64,000 nt of DNA from Scatavimonas merdipullorum (lineage in GTDB: Bacteria; Bacillota; Clostridia; Oscillospirales; Acutalibacteraceae): contig DVGH01000020.1 in NCBI GenBank assembly GCA_018712865.1, forward strand, positions 29,154 to 93,153, read 5' to 3'. This document shows positions 1 to 7,481 of this stretch, in pieces (position 1 is the stretch's first letter; each line of letters opens with the position of its first letter). Both the position numbers and the translations under genes were made by a program. Below the pieces are notes generated by a model. It did not search any database, had not been told where the DNA came from, and was given only the letters and a program-made list of their open reading frames with translations.

Positions 1-296
1 TAAACAAGCGGCTTTTTTGCCTGCCTGGGCTTATAAAAATAGGCAAGAATCACATAAACAATGCCGGAAAGAATCAGGCCTGTTTTCCCCCACAGGGCAA
101 TGGCCGGGACAGTCAGCGCAGAAAGCAGCAGCTTAGGCACAGCACTGTACAGATTTTTTTTCAACCAGATGACCTGAACGCGCGGTTTATAGCCGTTGAG
201 CTGAAACATATGTATGAAATGCCGGCCTGCAAACAGAAGGCTCAGCATAAAAGTAAGCAGCAAAAGGATCAAAAGAATCCCGTCAAAAAAATCCAT
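1..296 (-). CDS. MurF-like ligase, N-terminal membrane part (partial)
   Basis: Reading the minus strand from an ATG at 296 gives an open frame that runs off the left edge (about 98 residues visible). It has a hydrophobic helix at residues 4-24, then the short motif HMFQLNGYKP, two further hydrophobic stretches and a KKPLVY segment. This resembles the membrane-embedded N-terminal extension that clostridial MurF proteins (UDP-MurNAc-tripeptide:D-Ala-D-Ala ligase) carry before the Mur ligase core, where HMxQLNSY and KKPLVFT-type motifs recur; that family match is from memory. The ligase core itself is outside the window, so the enzymatic call is inference. A GAGAGGA ribosome site precedes the ATG. 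The gene lies 38 bp downstream of the alpha/beta hydrolase and is probably co-transcribed with it. Confidence 0.65.
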   Translation of the reverse strand, partial: MDFFDGILLILLLLTFMLSLLFAGRHFIHMFQLNGYKPRVQVIWLKKNLYSAVPKLLLSALTVPAIALWGKTGLILSGIVYVILAYFYKPRQAKKPLV

Positions 297-334
297 AGGC
301 GTTGTCCTCTCTTCTGTGGGAAATCACAAATACA

Positions 335-1105
335 TCAATTTATTTTTAAAAAGGAGCAAATCACGCGGTTAAAGGTATACTGTTGCTCCAAAAAGGCGTA
401 ATGCCCGGCGTTTTTCAGCGTAACCAGGCCTGCGTCCGGGATCAGCTTTTCCATCAGGTGCGCATCGGAAAGCGGGGTGTCCGTGTCGTTTTCCCCCCAG
501 ATCAACAGCGTGGGAACTTTTATAGAGGGAAGCAAATGCGTTAAATCTTCGTTTACCACGCGAATAAGGCATTGACGCATCAGCGGGGAGGCGGCGTTGT
601 AGTCTGCCGAGCCGTTTTTTTTGCGCAGCTTTTCCAGTGCGTCCGGACAAAGCTTTTTTATAACGCCCATGCTCAGAATACGCTTTGATACCTTATAGGC
701 GCATACGCGCAGCCGGGTTTTCAGTTTTCTTTTTGGCTTTATGCCGGCACTGTCAACTAAAATGACCTTTTGCGGAAGAAAAGGCGGGCTTTTGCGGCTG
801 AGCATTTTGATAATGACGCGGCCGCCGAACGAATGCCCCAGCAAGACGGCGGGTACAAGGCCCTGCTGTTTTGTAAACTTCAAAACAAAATCTACATAAT
901 CGTCCACACACCAAGGGGTTGGCGGTTCCTGGCTTTGGCCAAACCCCGGCATATCCAGTGCCACCGCTTTATATTTTGCGCTGAGAAGGTTCATCAGATT
1001 GTCAAACAGGGTGATGTTTGCGCCCCAGCCATGTAAAAGCAGCACCGGTTCCCCGGCACCGCGGATATCGTAATGGACTTTTATATGGTCGATTTCCGTG
1101 AACAT
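335..1105 (-). CDS. alpha/beta hydrolase
   Basis: A 256-residue alpha/beta-hydrolase-fold protein. An oxyanion-type LLLHGWG segment lies at residues 22-28, the nucleophile elbow GHSFGG puts the catalytic serine at Ser92, the acid is Asp207 in GENDTD and the base is His235 in NAGHYAFLE, so the triad is intact. The start at 1105 is chosen because AGGA lies 8 bases upstream; in-frame ATGs further out (up to 1183) have no comparable site. No signal peptide is visible, so it should be cytoplasmic. The substrate cannot be told from sequence. It sits directly upstream of the membrane-anchored MurF-like gene, which suggests an envelope-related role, but that is only context. Confidence 0.85.
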   Translation of the reverse strand: MFTEIDHIKVHYDIRGAGEPVLLLHGWGANITLFDNLMNLLSAKYKAVALDMPGFGQSQEPPTPWCVDDYVDFVLKFTKQQGLVPAVLLGHSFGGRVIIKMLSRKSPPFLPQKVILVDSAGIKPKRKLKTRLRVCAYKVSKRILSMGVIKKLCPDALEKLRKKNGSADYNAASPLMRQCLIRVVNEDLTHLLPSIKVPTLLIWGENDTDTPLSDAHLMEKLIPDAGLVTLKNAGHYAFLEQQYTFNRVICSFLKIN

Positions 1106-1223
1106 ACAAGTCATCCTATCTGTTTTAGGGATTTTCCGCCGGGCCTCCTGTGCAGAAGGATGCGGAGCCAATATGCTTTGCATATTTAAATTAGTATATC
1201 ACAAAAAAATGCACTTCCGCAAC

Positions 1224-1261
1224 AAAAAAACGCAGGGGGTAAAATTTTTACCTGTCCTGCG
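1224..1261 (-). terminator. rho-independent terminator of the GH3 gene
   Basis: On the minus strand the arms at 1261-1256 and 1236-1231 (CGCAGG/CCTGCG, extended by GGTAAAA/TTTTACC) form a hairpin. It is followed by seven T residues (1230-1224), just past the GH3 stop codon. Confidence 0.8.
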
Positions 1262-1281
1262 CTTTTCGGCTTGTGTCCAAT

Positions 1282-2520
1282 TTAGCGCTTTTCGTCCCAA
1301 AACACCTGTGTTGCGCTGTTTAATGCGGTTATGTCGGGAAGCGAAATAAGGTCTGATGTAACAGTATAGTCAGATTTAAGCCTTAATATGCGGGTGACGG
1401 CCTCATCTATGCGCCGTATGCTGATTTTTCCGTTTTCCACAGCGGTTTTGAGCGCTTCCAGCACCGTATACACGTTGTCGTATTCATGGCAGACCAAAAG
1501 CATGTCGCAGCCGGCGTTTATAGCCAGCACGCAGGCCTGCTCCAAACTGTAGTTTTCCACAATTGCGCCCATTGTCAGATCATCTGTAAAGACTACGCCG
1601 TCAAACCCCATTTCATCACGCAGCAACTCCTGTACCAGCGTTTTGGACAGGCTTGCCGGATATTCTGCGTCCAGCTCTCTGCACAGAATGTGCGAAACCA
1701 TTACACCGGGAACGCCCTGGGAAATGGCCTCTTTAAACGGGATAAGCTCGCTTTCATACAGCTGCTGCTTTGTTTTTGTCACAACCGGAAGGGTATAATG
1801 AGAATCTGTATCTGTATCCCCATGTCCGGGAAAATGCTTGCCCACAGGGATAGCCCCGCCGTCAAGAAGGCCGTTCATCGCGGCAATACCGCAGGAGGCA
1901 ACACTTTGGGCGTCGGTTCCGTATGCCCGGTTGCCAATCACGGTGTTATCCGGGTTGGACCATATGTCAAGGACGGGGGAAAACCCTGTGTGCAGCCCGA
2001 AAGCCGTAAGCTGCTGCGCAATGTTTTTTCCGCCGTCATAGCAGGCGTCGGCCCCGCCGTTTTGTGCAATTGTATAGGCCGGCGGCATGGAAAGAACGTC
2101 TTTTGGAAGTCTGGAAACATTGCCGCCCTCCTCATCCATACCGATTAAAACGGGAATGCCGTCTTGCGCGGCTTGTTTGATCTGGTTTGTAAGGGTGGTC
2201 AGCTGCTGCGCGCTTTCTATATTGTCGGAAAAAAGGATCATACCCCCAATCCCTTTATGAGTGATCAGGTTTTTGAGGGTTTCGTCCACTTCATACCCGT
2301 CAAAGCCTGCAATCACAAGTTGACCAATCTTTTCTTCGGTGGTCATTTTTTCAAGCTGTTCCGCAATGGGGTCCTGCGTAGGCGGCTGTGTTACAGGCTG
2401 TGTGCCGGGCTGCGGTGTGCTGCCTGTGTTCTGTACCGCGCAGGCGCACAAAACAGCCAGTGCAACGGTGCATATACACAGCGCAAGGCCGGTTAATATC
2501 ATATGGTGTTTTTTTTGCAT
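1282..2520 (-). CDS. GH3 beta-N-acetylhexosaminidase, lipoprotein (NagZ-like)
   Basis: A 412-residue exported glycoside hydrolase family 3 protein. A hydrophobic signal ends in a lipobox-like LCAC (Cys27 lipidated), followed by a Pro/Thr/Gln-rich linker to about residue 50 and a single TIM-barrel domain. The NagZ signature KHFPGHG is at residues 228-234 with the Asp/His dyad in DTDSH (Asp239, His241), and the nucleophile Asp313 is in FTDDL. These features are those of enzymes that release beta-1,4-linked GlcNAc from muropeptides, so a role in cell-wall turnover at the outer face of the membrane is likely. ATG at 2520 is preferred over a TTG six bases upstream because of the spacing to AGGA. 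It follows rubrerythrin on the same strand without a clear terminator. Confidence 0.87.
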   Translation of the reverse strand: MQKKHHMILTGLALCICTVALAVLCACAVQNTGSTPQPGTQPVTQPPTQDPIAEQLEKMTTEEKIGQLVIAGFDGYEVDETLKNLITHKGIGGMILFSDNIESAQQLTTLTNQIKQAAQDGIPVLIGMDEEGGNVSRLPKDVLSMPPAYTIAQNGGADACYDGGKNIAQQLTAFGLHTGFSPVLDIWSNPDNTVIGNRAYGTDAQSVASCGIAAMNGLLDGGAIPVGKHFPGHGDTDTDSHYTLPVVTKTKQQLYESELIPFKEAISQGVPGVMVSHILCRELDAEYPASLSKTLVQELLRDEMGFDGVVFTDDLTMGAIVENYSLEQACVLAINAGCDMLLVCHEYDNVYTVLEALKTAVENGKISIRRIDEAVTRILRLKSDYTVTSDLISLPDITALNSATQVFWDEKR

Positions 2521-2547
2521 AACCAAGCGATCCTTATTTATGTAGTT

Positions 2548-2574
2548 TGCGGGGAATAGATTAAATCCCCCGCA
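2548..2574 (-). other. hairpin without T-tract between rbr and the GH3 gene
   Basis: TGCGGGGA (2548-2555) pairs with TCCCC(C)GCA (2566-2574) with one bulged base. No T-run follows on either strand, so it may be an mRNA processing or stability element rather than a terminator. Confidence 0.4.
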
Positions 2575-2615
2575 CTGATAGAACGCATTAACAATACATC
2601 ATACAACCCCAAAAG

Positions 2616-3155
2616 TCAATAATTGCTGGCCTTCAGCTCAAAATACGCCTGCGGATGCTTGCACACGGGGCAAACCTGCGGCGCTTCTTTGCCTGTGTGC
2701 AAATGTCCGCAGTTGCGGCAGATCCATACCTGCTCCCCGTTTCTGGTAAAAACCTTGTTTTCCTTAAGATTTACGCTCAACTGCTTAAAGCGTTCCTCGT
2801 GTTCTTTTTCTACCTTTGCCACAAGCCGCATGATCCCGGCAATTTCTGTAAAGCCTTCTTCCTGGGCAATGTTTGCAAATTCCTCATACATTGTCGTCCA
2901 TTCGTAATGCTCGCCGGCGGCTGCGTCGATCAGGCTTTGCATGGTGTCGGGCATGGTGCCGCCCTGCAGGTATTTAAACCATATCTCTGCATGTTCCTTT
3001 TCATTGGCTGCCGTCTGGTCAAAAATGGCGCCAATCTGCTCGTAGCCTTCCTTGCGTGCGGTAGAGGCAAAGAAAGTATATTTATTGCGTGCCTGGGATT
3101 CGCCGGAGAAAGCGGCAAGCAGGTTTGCCTCTGTTTTGCTTCCTTTCAGTTCCAT
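2616..3155 (-). CDS. rbr: rubrerythrin
   Basis: A 179-residue two-domain rubrerythrin, the NADH-linked peroxidase of anaerobes. The N-terminal ferritin-like four-helix domain has the diiron ExxH motifs Glu52-x-x-His55 and Glu116-x-x-His119, plus Glu19. The C-terminal rubredoxin-like domain has Cys146-x2-Cys149 and Cys162-x2-Cys165 for a single iron. Length and domain order are typical. The start is fixed by AAGGAGG a few bases upstream. It scavenges H2O2 in the cytoplasm, taking electrons from rubredoxin; a rubredoxin gene is found at 14766. It is transcribed divergently from the potassium transporter. Confidence 0.95.
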   Translation of the reverse strand: MELKGSKTEANLLAAFSGESQARNKYTFFASTARKEGYEQIGAIFDQTAANEKEHAEIWFKYLQGGTMPDTMQSLIDAAAGEHYEWTTMYEEFANIAQEEGFTEIAGIMRLVAKVEKEHEERFKQLSVNLKENKVFTRNGEQVWICRNCGHLHTGKEAPQVCPVCKHPQAYFELKASNY

Positions 3156-3348
3156 GGTAAATTCCTCCTTATTATTTTACCATTATTATGGATCGGTCAA
3201 AAAAAAATATACAGAAATAACGCGAACAAATAAAAAAGAATAAAAGGAATATTTTCAAAAAAACAGCACAAAAACAGGGCATATTTAATAAAAAGTAAAA
3301 AAGAAAGTAGTAAATTGTAATGAAAACAAATTGCATAACTGGAAGGTC

Positions 3349-3376
3349 TTGTGTTTTTTATTTTGCGTGCTATAAT
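3349..3376 (+). promoter_or_regulatory. promoter of ktrB
   Basis: TTGTGT (3349-3354), a 16-bp spacer and TATAAT (3371-3376) lie about 65 bp before the ktrB start. A perfect inverted repeat GTGCT-6-AGCAC (3367-3382) covers the -10 box. Confidence 0.6.
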
Positions 3377-3441
3377 TAGCACCGTAATAATAAGAACTTG
3401 CAGGATGTGCCGTGGCTTTGGCATATCCAAAGGAAGGCATT

Positions 3442-4782
3442 ATGGTATTAAAAAGGAACAGAATCACCTACACGCAATTTATTGCGCTTAGCTTTTTGCT
3501 GGTTATATTGCTTGGCTCTGTTTTGTTATGTCTGCCTGTTTCTTCAAGAAGCGGGCAATGGACGCCGTATATCGATTCGCTCTTTACGGCTACGTCCGCC
3601 ACATGTGTGACGGGACTGGTGGTCTATGACACATATTCGCACTGGTCGGCGTTTGGGCAGGCAACGATCTTATGCCTGATCCAGATAGGCGGGATTGGCT
3701 TTATGACGGTTGTTTCCATGCTGTCGGTCGCGCTTAAGCGCCACATTGGCCTGTATGAGCGAAAGCTTCTGGCGGAGTCCACCGGCTCTTTACGGGTGGG
3801 CGGCGTTGTGGTTTTGCTAAAGCGGATCATTGCAGGAACGGTTATTTTTGAAGGCGCGGGGACAGTTTTACTGGCGACGCGCTTTTGTCCTGAAATGGGA
3901 TTTGCCAAAGGGCTTTACAATGCTTTGTTCCATTCGGTTTCCGCTTTTTGCAACGCGGGCTTTGATATTATGGGCAAATATGGCCGCTTTTCGTCGCTTA
4001 CCAAGTATGCGGACGACGTGGTTGTAAACTTGACCATTATGGCGTTGATCGTAATTGGCGGGATCGGCTTTTTTGTCTGGAGCGATATTTTTAACTGCCG
4101 GTTCCGTTTCAGAAAATACCAACTACATACAAAAATTGTATTGACCTCCACGGCGGCGCTTATATTTGTGTCTGTTATCGCGTTTTTTGTCATGGAATAC
4201 GACCATGCTTTTAAAGGCATGCCGCTGGGTGAAAAGATGCTGGCTTCCGGCTTTCAGGCCATTTCACCGCGCACAGCCGGCTTTAATACGGTGGATCTCA
4301 ATTCCCTGTCTGAAAGCGGAGGCATTTTTACCATTGTCCTGATGTTTATCGGGGGCAGTCCCGGGTCGACGGCCGGCGGCATCAAAACCACGACGTTTGT
4401 GGTGCTGATTATGGAGGCGATCGCTTCTGCGCGCAGCTCACAGCAGGTTGCTGTTTTTAAAAAGCGGCTGGACGAAAGCGTTTTGCGCCAGGCAAGCGCA
4501 ATAGCAACCATTTATTTGCTTGCAACGACTGTTTCTACCCTGGTAATTTGTATGATCGAGCCGTTTTCGTTTAAAAAGGTTTTGTTTGAGGTGGTGTCTG
4601 CCATCGGTACGGTAGGACTGACGCTGGGTATTACGCCCATGCTTGGGGCTGAAGCCAAAATGATTCTTATCATCTTGATGTTTGCCGGCAGGGTAGGAGG
4701 CTTGTCCTTTGCGCTTGTCATTGCACAAAAGCGCACCAATGTGCCGATCAACAGGCCGACCGAAAAGATTATGGTCGGGTGA
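3442..4782 (+). CDS. ktrB: KtrB/TrkH-type potassium channel subunit
   Basis: A 446-residue polytopic membrane protein, the K+-translocating subunit of a Ktr/Trk system. The four pore-loop glycine signatures are all present in order: SATCVTGLVV, SAFCNAGFD, ISPRTAGFN and AIGTVGLTLG. Length matches KtrB (about 450) rather than the longer TrkH. The start at 3442 follows AAGGAAGG; an in-frame ATG 30 bases upstream lacks a ribosome site. The gating subunit KtrA is encoded 105 bp downstream. In Bacillus related genes are controlled by c-di-AMP riboswitches, but the leader here is only about 60 bp, too short for one. Confidence 0.93.
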   Translation: MVLKRNRITYTQFIALSFLLVILLGSVLLCLPVSSRSGQWTPYIDSLFTATSATCVTGLVVYDTYSHWSAFGQATILCLIQIGGIGFMTVVSMLSVALKRHIGLYERKLLAESTGSLRVGGVVVLLKRIIAGTVIFEGAGTVLLATRFCPEMGFAKGLYNALFHSVSAFCNAGFDIMGKYGRFSSLTKYADDVVVNLTIMALIVIGGIGFFVWSDIFNCRFRFRKYQLHTKIVLTSTAALIFVSVIAFFVMEYDHAFKGMPLGEKMLASGFQAISPRTAGFNTVDLNSLSESGGIFTIVLMFIGGSPGSTAGGIKTTTFVVLIMEAIASARSSQQVAVFKKRLDESVLRQASAIATIYLLATTVSTLVICMIEPFSFKKVLFEVVSAIGTVGLTLGITPMLGAEAKMILIILMFAGRVGGLSFALVIAQKRTNVPINRPTEKIMVG

Positions 4783-4887
4783 CGGCTTTCTGCGGATTGT
4801 ATACTATAAAAAGGATGCGCCCGCTGTGATGCGGAAGCATGGGCTTACAATAAGGTATAGCAAAAAAGGAAAGGGAAGGAATTCTTT

Positions 4888-5538
4888 ATGAAATCTTTTT
4901 TAGTCATTGGTATGGGACGTTTTGGCACGATGCTTTCAAATAAGCTGAATGATTTAGACAACGATGTGATGATCATAGACAAGGATGAATCAAAGATTGA
5001 AAGAGTGGCATCTTCCTTTGCAGACGCGCAGATTGGCGACTGCACGAACCCAACCGTGCTGCAATCGCTGGGTGTAAACAATTTTGACGTTTGCTTTGTG
5101 ACCATAGGCGAAAACTTCCAGTCTTCGCTGGAAATTACCTCTTTGCTCAAGGAAATGGGGGCGCAGAAGGTCGTTTCCAAGGCAGACAGTGAAATACAGA
5201 AAAAGTTTTTGCTGCGAAACGGCGCGGATGAAGTGGTATATCCCATCAAAGAGGTAGCGGAAAAGCTTGCGATCCGTTTAAGCGCAAACAATATATTTGA
5301 ATATATAGAGATGTCTTCAGACTATTCGATTTCTGAAATGCCGATCCACGATTCCTGGCAGGGAAGAAGTATTGCGGATGTAGATGTACGACGCCGGTTT
5401 AATGTAAATATTCTGGGTATAAAAAAGAACGGACAGCTTGTGCCAATGCCGTCTGCCGACTATGTGTTTGCAAAGGAAGACCATGTGGTGCTCATAGGGA
5501 AAAACGCAGATATTTTCCGGCTGTCGTCAAAAATATAA
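4888..5538 (+). CDS. ktrA: KtrA/TrkA-type RCK regulatory subunit
   Basis: A 216-residue cytoplasmic gating protein of the K+ transporter. The RCK-N Rossmann domain begins with the nucleotide-binding GMGRFG (residues 8-13) and an acidic end of the second strand (IIDKDE). The C-terminal part from about 135 is an RCK-C (TrkA-C) ligand-binding domain ending in a GKNAD-type strand. KtrA forms an octameric ring that opens KtrB on ATP binding and closes it with ADP; in Firmicutes RCK-C domains often bind c-di-AMP. It follows ktrB and is closed by a strong terminator at 5559, so ktrBA form the unit. Confidence 0.93.
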   Translation: MKSFLVIGMGRFGTMLSNKLNDLDNDVMIIDKDESKIERVASSFADAQIGDCTNPTVLQSLGVNNFDVCFVTIGENFQSSLEITSLLKEMGAQKVVSKADSEIQKKFLLRNGADEVVYPIKEVAEKLAIRLSANNIFEYIEMSSDYSISEMPIHDSWQGRSIADVDVRRRFNVNILGIKKNGQLVPMPSADYVFAKEDHVVLIGKNADIFRLSSKI

Positions 5539-5558
5539 GCGCAATAGAAAAATCTGTA

Positions 5559-5590
5559 AGGGACGGGGCAATTTGCACCGTCCCTTTTTT
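5559..5590 (+). terminator. terminator of ktrBA
   Basis: AGGGACGG (5559-5566) pairs with CCGTCCCT (5578-5585), followed by six T residues. Confidence 0.9.
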
Positions 5591-5780
5591 ATGCAAAAAC
5601 ACTGTAAAAATAAACAGAGGCTTTGACAAAAAACAGGAATAGCTTCTATGCATCGTGAAAAATATTCACACTTTGCTAACAAATGGCGTAGCATTTTTTT
5701 ATACAATAGAATTGTAAACGAGCAGGTAACCATGCATTTTCTTTTCCGTAGTAAAAAAAAGAAAAAAGAGGAGATCAATT

Positions 5781-5981
5781 GTGGCCGGGTTTGGACAAAG
5801 GATAGCAAGATGCCGAAGGGCGAAGAAGAAGTCCCTGCTGGAAATGTCGCAGGAGTTGGGTATCAGCAAGGTGTCTTTGGCTGCGTATGAAAAAAATAAA
5901 ATGGAACCTCCCTATCAGGTACTGATCATGCTGGCGCAATATTTTGATGTTACGGCAGACTATCTGCTTGGGCTGGAGTAA
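5781..5981 (+). CDS. small XRE-family HTH regulator
   Basis: A 66-residue protein consisting only of a Cro/C1-type helix-turn-helix domain. It contains the characteristic SQELGISKVSLAAYEKNK recognition segment (about 23-40) and the C-terminal FDVTADYLLGLE that closes the XRE fold. The start is a GTG with GAGGAG 7 bases upstream. No oligomerisation or sensor domain is present. It stands alone between two terminators (5559 and 6099), with a TTGACA at 5623-5628 as a possible -35. Its target is unknown; it could be autoregulatory. Confidence 0.8.
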   Translation: MAGFGQRIARCRRAKKKSLLEMSQELGISKVSLAAYEKNKMEPPYQVLIMLAQYFDVTADYLLGLE

Positions 5982-6098
5982 TAAAGCATAGTGCCGGCGT
6001 GTTTGTAAGAAAGCCATACCCGCTTAAAATGGGAGTTGTTTTTTATTCTTACGATCGCACCCGGGGAAAAGTGCAAAATAAAAGAATTTAAAAAATGC

Positions 6099-6127
6099 GG
6101 AACGCTGCATAAAAGCGTTCCTTTTTT
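6099..6127 (+). terminator. terminator after the XRE gene
   Basis: GGAACGCT (6099-6106) pairs with AGCGTTCC (6114-6121), followed by six T residues. Confidence 0.88.
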
Positions 6128-6294
6128 CTTTGCAGGCATACGGTCTTGTACCTGAAATGCAAAAAAAGCTTTACAATCGCTTAGAAAGCGTATGACAAAA
6201 AATTTTTATAAATATGGATAAAGGTAAAAAAATGGATACAATATAGTATGGAAGAAAACATCAAGGAACTGAAAAATTTTTCCATGGTTTTTTA

Positions 6295-6350
6295 TTTTAC
6301 ATACATTTTACATACGGCTGCATTTGAATTTTACAAAGTGGTTTTATAGT
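6295..6350 (+). promoter_or_regulatory. Pho-box-like repeats and promoter of pstS
   Basis: TTTTACA occurs at 6295 and 6306 (exactly 11 bp apart) and again at 6329. TATAGT at 6345-6350 would be the -10 box. Tandem TT(A/T)ACA at one-helical-turn spacing is the known PhoP recognition pattern of Firmicutes. The matching phoP/phoR genes lie in the same cluster. Confidence 0.7.
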
Positions 6351-6406
6351 AAAACGCGTACTGAAAAAATATGTACAGGAACATAATCAAAAGGAGAAAT
6401 AGAACT

Positions 6407-7351
6407 ATGAAAAGAAAATTAGTCTCTGTTTTAATGGTTGCAACATTGGGTATTGCAGTGCTTGCAGGATGTAATTCCTCTACAACATCTTCTTCCAGCA
6501 GCACAGACTCGGCGGCGGATTCGGGCAGCTCGCAGGGCAGCTCACAAACCCAGAGCTTTGACACAAGCAAAACCATTTCCGTAATTACAAGAGAAGCAGG
6601 CTCCGGTACAAGAGATGCGTTCGTAGAGCTTACAGGCGTTCTGGAAGAGGACGACGCAGGAAATGAAACAGATAACACATCAAAGGGCGCAGTTACCGTG
6701 AACAGCACGCAGGCTGTTATGAGCAATGTTGCAGGAAACGAAGCGGCTATCGGCTATATTTCCCTTGGCTCTTTGAACGATACGGTAAAGGCAATCAAAA
6801 TTGACGGAGCAGAAGCCACGCCGGAAACGGTTAAGGACGGCTCCTACACGATCGCAAGGCCCTTTAACATTGCAACAAAGACAGACGGCCAGCTCAGCGA
6901 AGTAGCGCAGGATTTTATAGACTATATTCTGAGCACGGAAGGCCAGCAGGTCGTTACGGATAACGGCTATATTGCGCTGGAAGATACAGAAGCTTACGCT
7001 GGTTCCAATCCGGAGGGCAAAGTTGTTGTTGCAGGTTCTTCCTCTGTATCTCCTGTTATGGAAAAGCTGAAGGAAGCCTATGAAGCAATCAACACAAATG
7101 CAACGATTGAAATCCAGACAACCGACTCTTCCTCTGGTATGACGGCAGCGATCGAAGGCACATGCGACATCGGCATGGCATCCAGAGAGCTCAAGGATGA
7201 AGAAGTAGAAAGCCTCACACCGACAAACATTGCCATGGACGGTATTGCAGTTGTAGTAAACAACGCCAACACATGCGAGGATTTGACGATCGATCAGGTC
7301 AAGGAAATCTTTACAGGGAACACAACCGTTTGGTCAGATGTAATCAAATAA
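6407..7351 (+). CDS. pstS: phosphate-binding lipoprotein PstS, circularly permuted
   Basis: A 314-residue lipoprotein with signal peptide and lipobox LAGC, then a Ser-rich linker to about residue 50. It would capture phosphate outside the membrane and deliver it to PstCA. The phosphate-binding motifs are present but in swapped order. The segment ITREAGSGTRDAF, normally in the second half, comes first (near residue 60). The segment GSSSVSPVMEKL, normally at the mature N-terminus, comes only at about residue 220, followed by DSSSGM and DIGMASRELK. The protein ends at IFTGNTTVWSDVIK, the point where the usual protein continues into the GSGTRD part. Both lobes are complete, so this is a permutation and not a truncation. 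AAGGAG fixes the start at 6407. The identity is supported by pstCAB-phoU downstream. Confidence 0.92.
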   Translation: MKRKLVSVLMVATLGIAVLAGCNSSTTSSSSSTDSAADSGSSQGSSQTQSFDTSKTISVITREAGSGTRDAFVELTGVLEEDDAGNETDNTSKGAVTVNSTQAVMSNVAGNEAAIGYISLGSLNDTVKAIKIDGAEATPETVKDGSYTIARPFNIATKTDGQLSEVAQDFIDYILSTEGQQVVTDNGYIALEDTEAYAGSNPEGKVVVAGSSSVSPVMEKLKEAYEAINTNATIEIQTTDSSSGMTAAIEGTCDIGMASRELKDEEVESLTPTNIAMDGIAVVVNNANTCEDLTIDQVKEIFTGNTTVWSDVIK

Positions 7352-7408
7352 ACATCTGTCAAATGCATAAGCAAATAAGATGTAATATATACACATCCCC
7401 GTAAAAAA

Positions 7409-7436
7409 GGGGCGGTCAAAAGCCGCCCCATTTTTT
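7409..7436 (+). terminator. intercistronic terminator pstS/pstC
   Basis: GGGGCGG (7409-7415) pairs with CCGCCCC (7423-7429), followed by ATTTTTT. It probably lets pstS accumulate above the transporter genes by partial read-through. Confidence 0.85.
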
Positions 7437-7481
7437 GGAATTTGAAAAAATTTTTACCTTAAAGGGTTTGAGTGAGGAATC

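Larger units (their letters stand above)
5982..6406 (+). other. intergenic region xre-pstS
   Basis: This 425-bp gap holds the XRE terminator (6099-6127) and the pstS promoter with Pho-box-like repeats (6295-6350). No further coding sequence or RNA gene is recognised. Confidence 0.6.

Noticed and set aside
3377..3441. Possible c-di-AMP (ydaO) riboswitch before ktrB
   Set aside because: The leader is about 60 nt, far shorter than the riboswitch, and no terminator is present in it.
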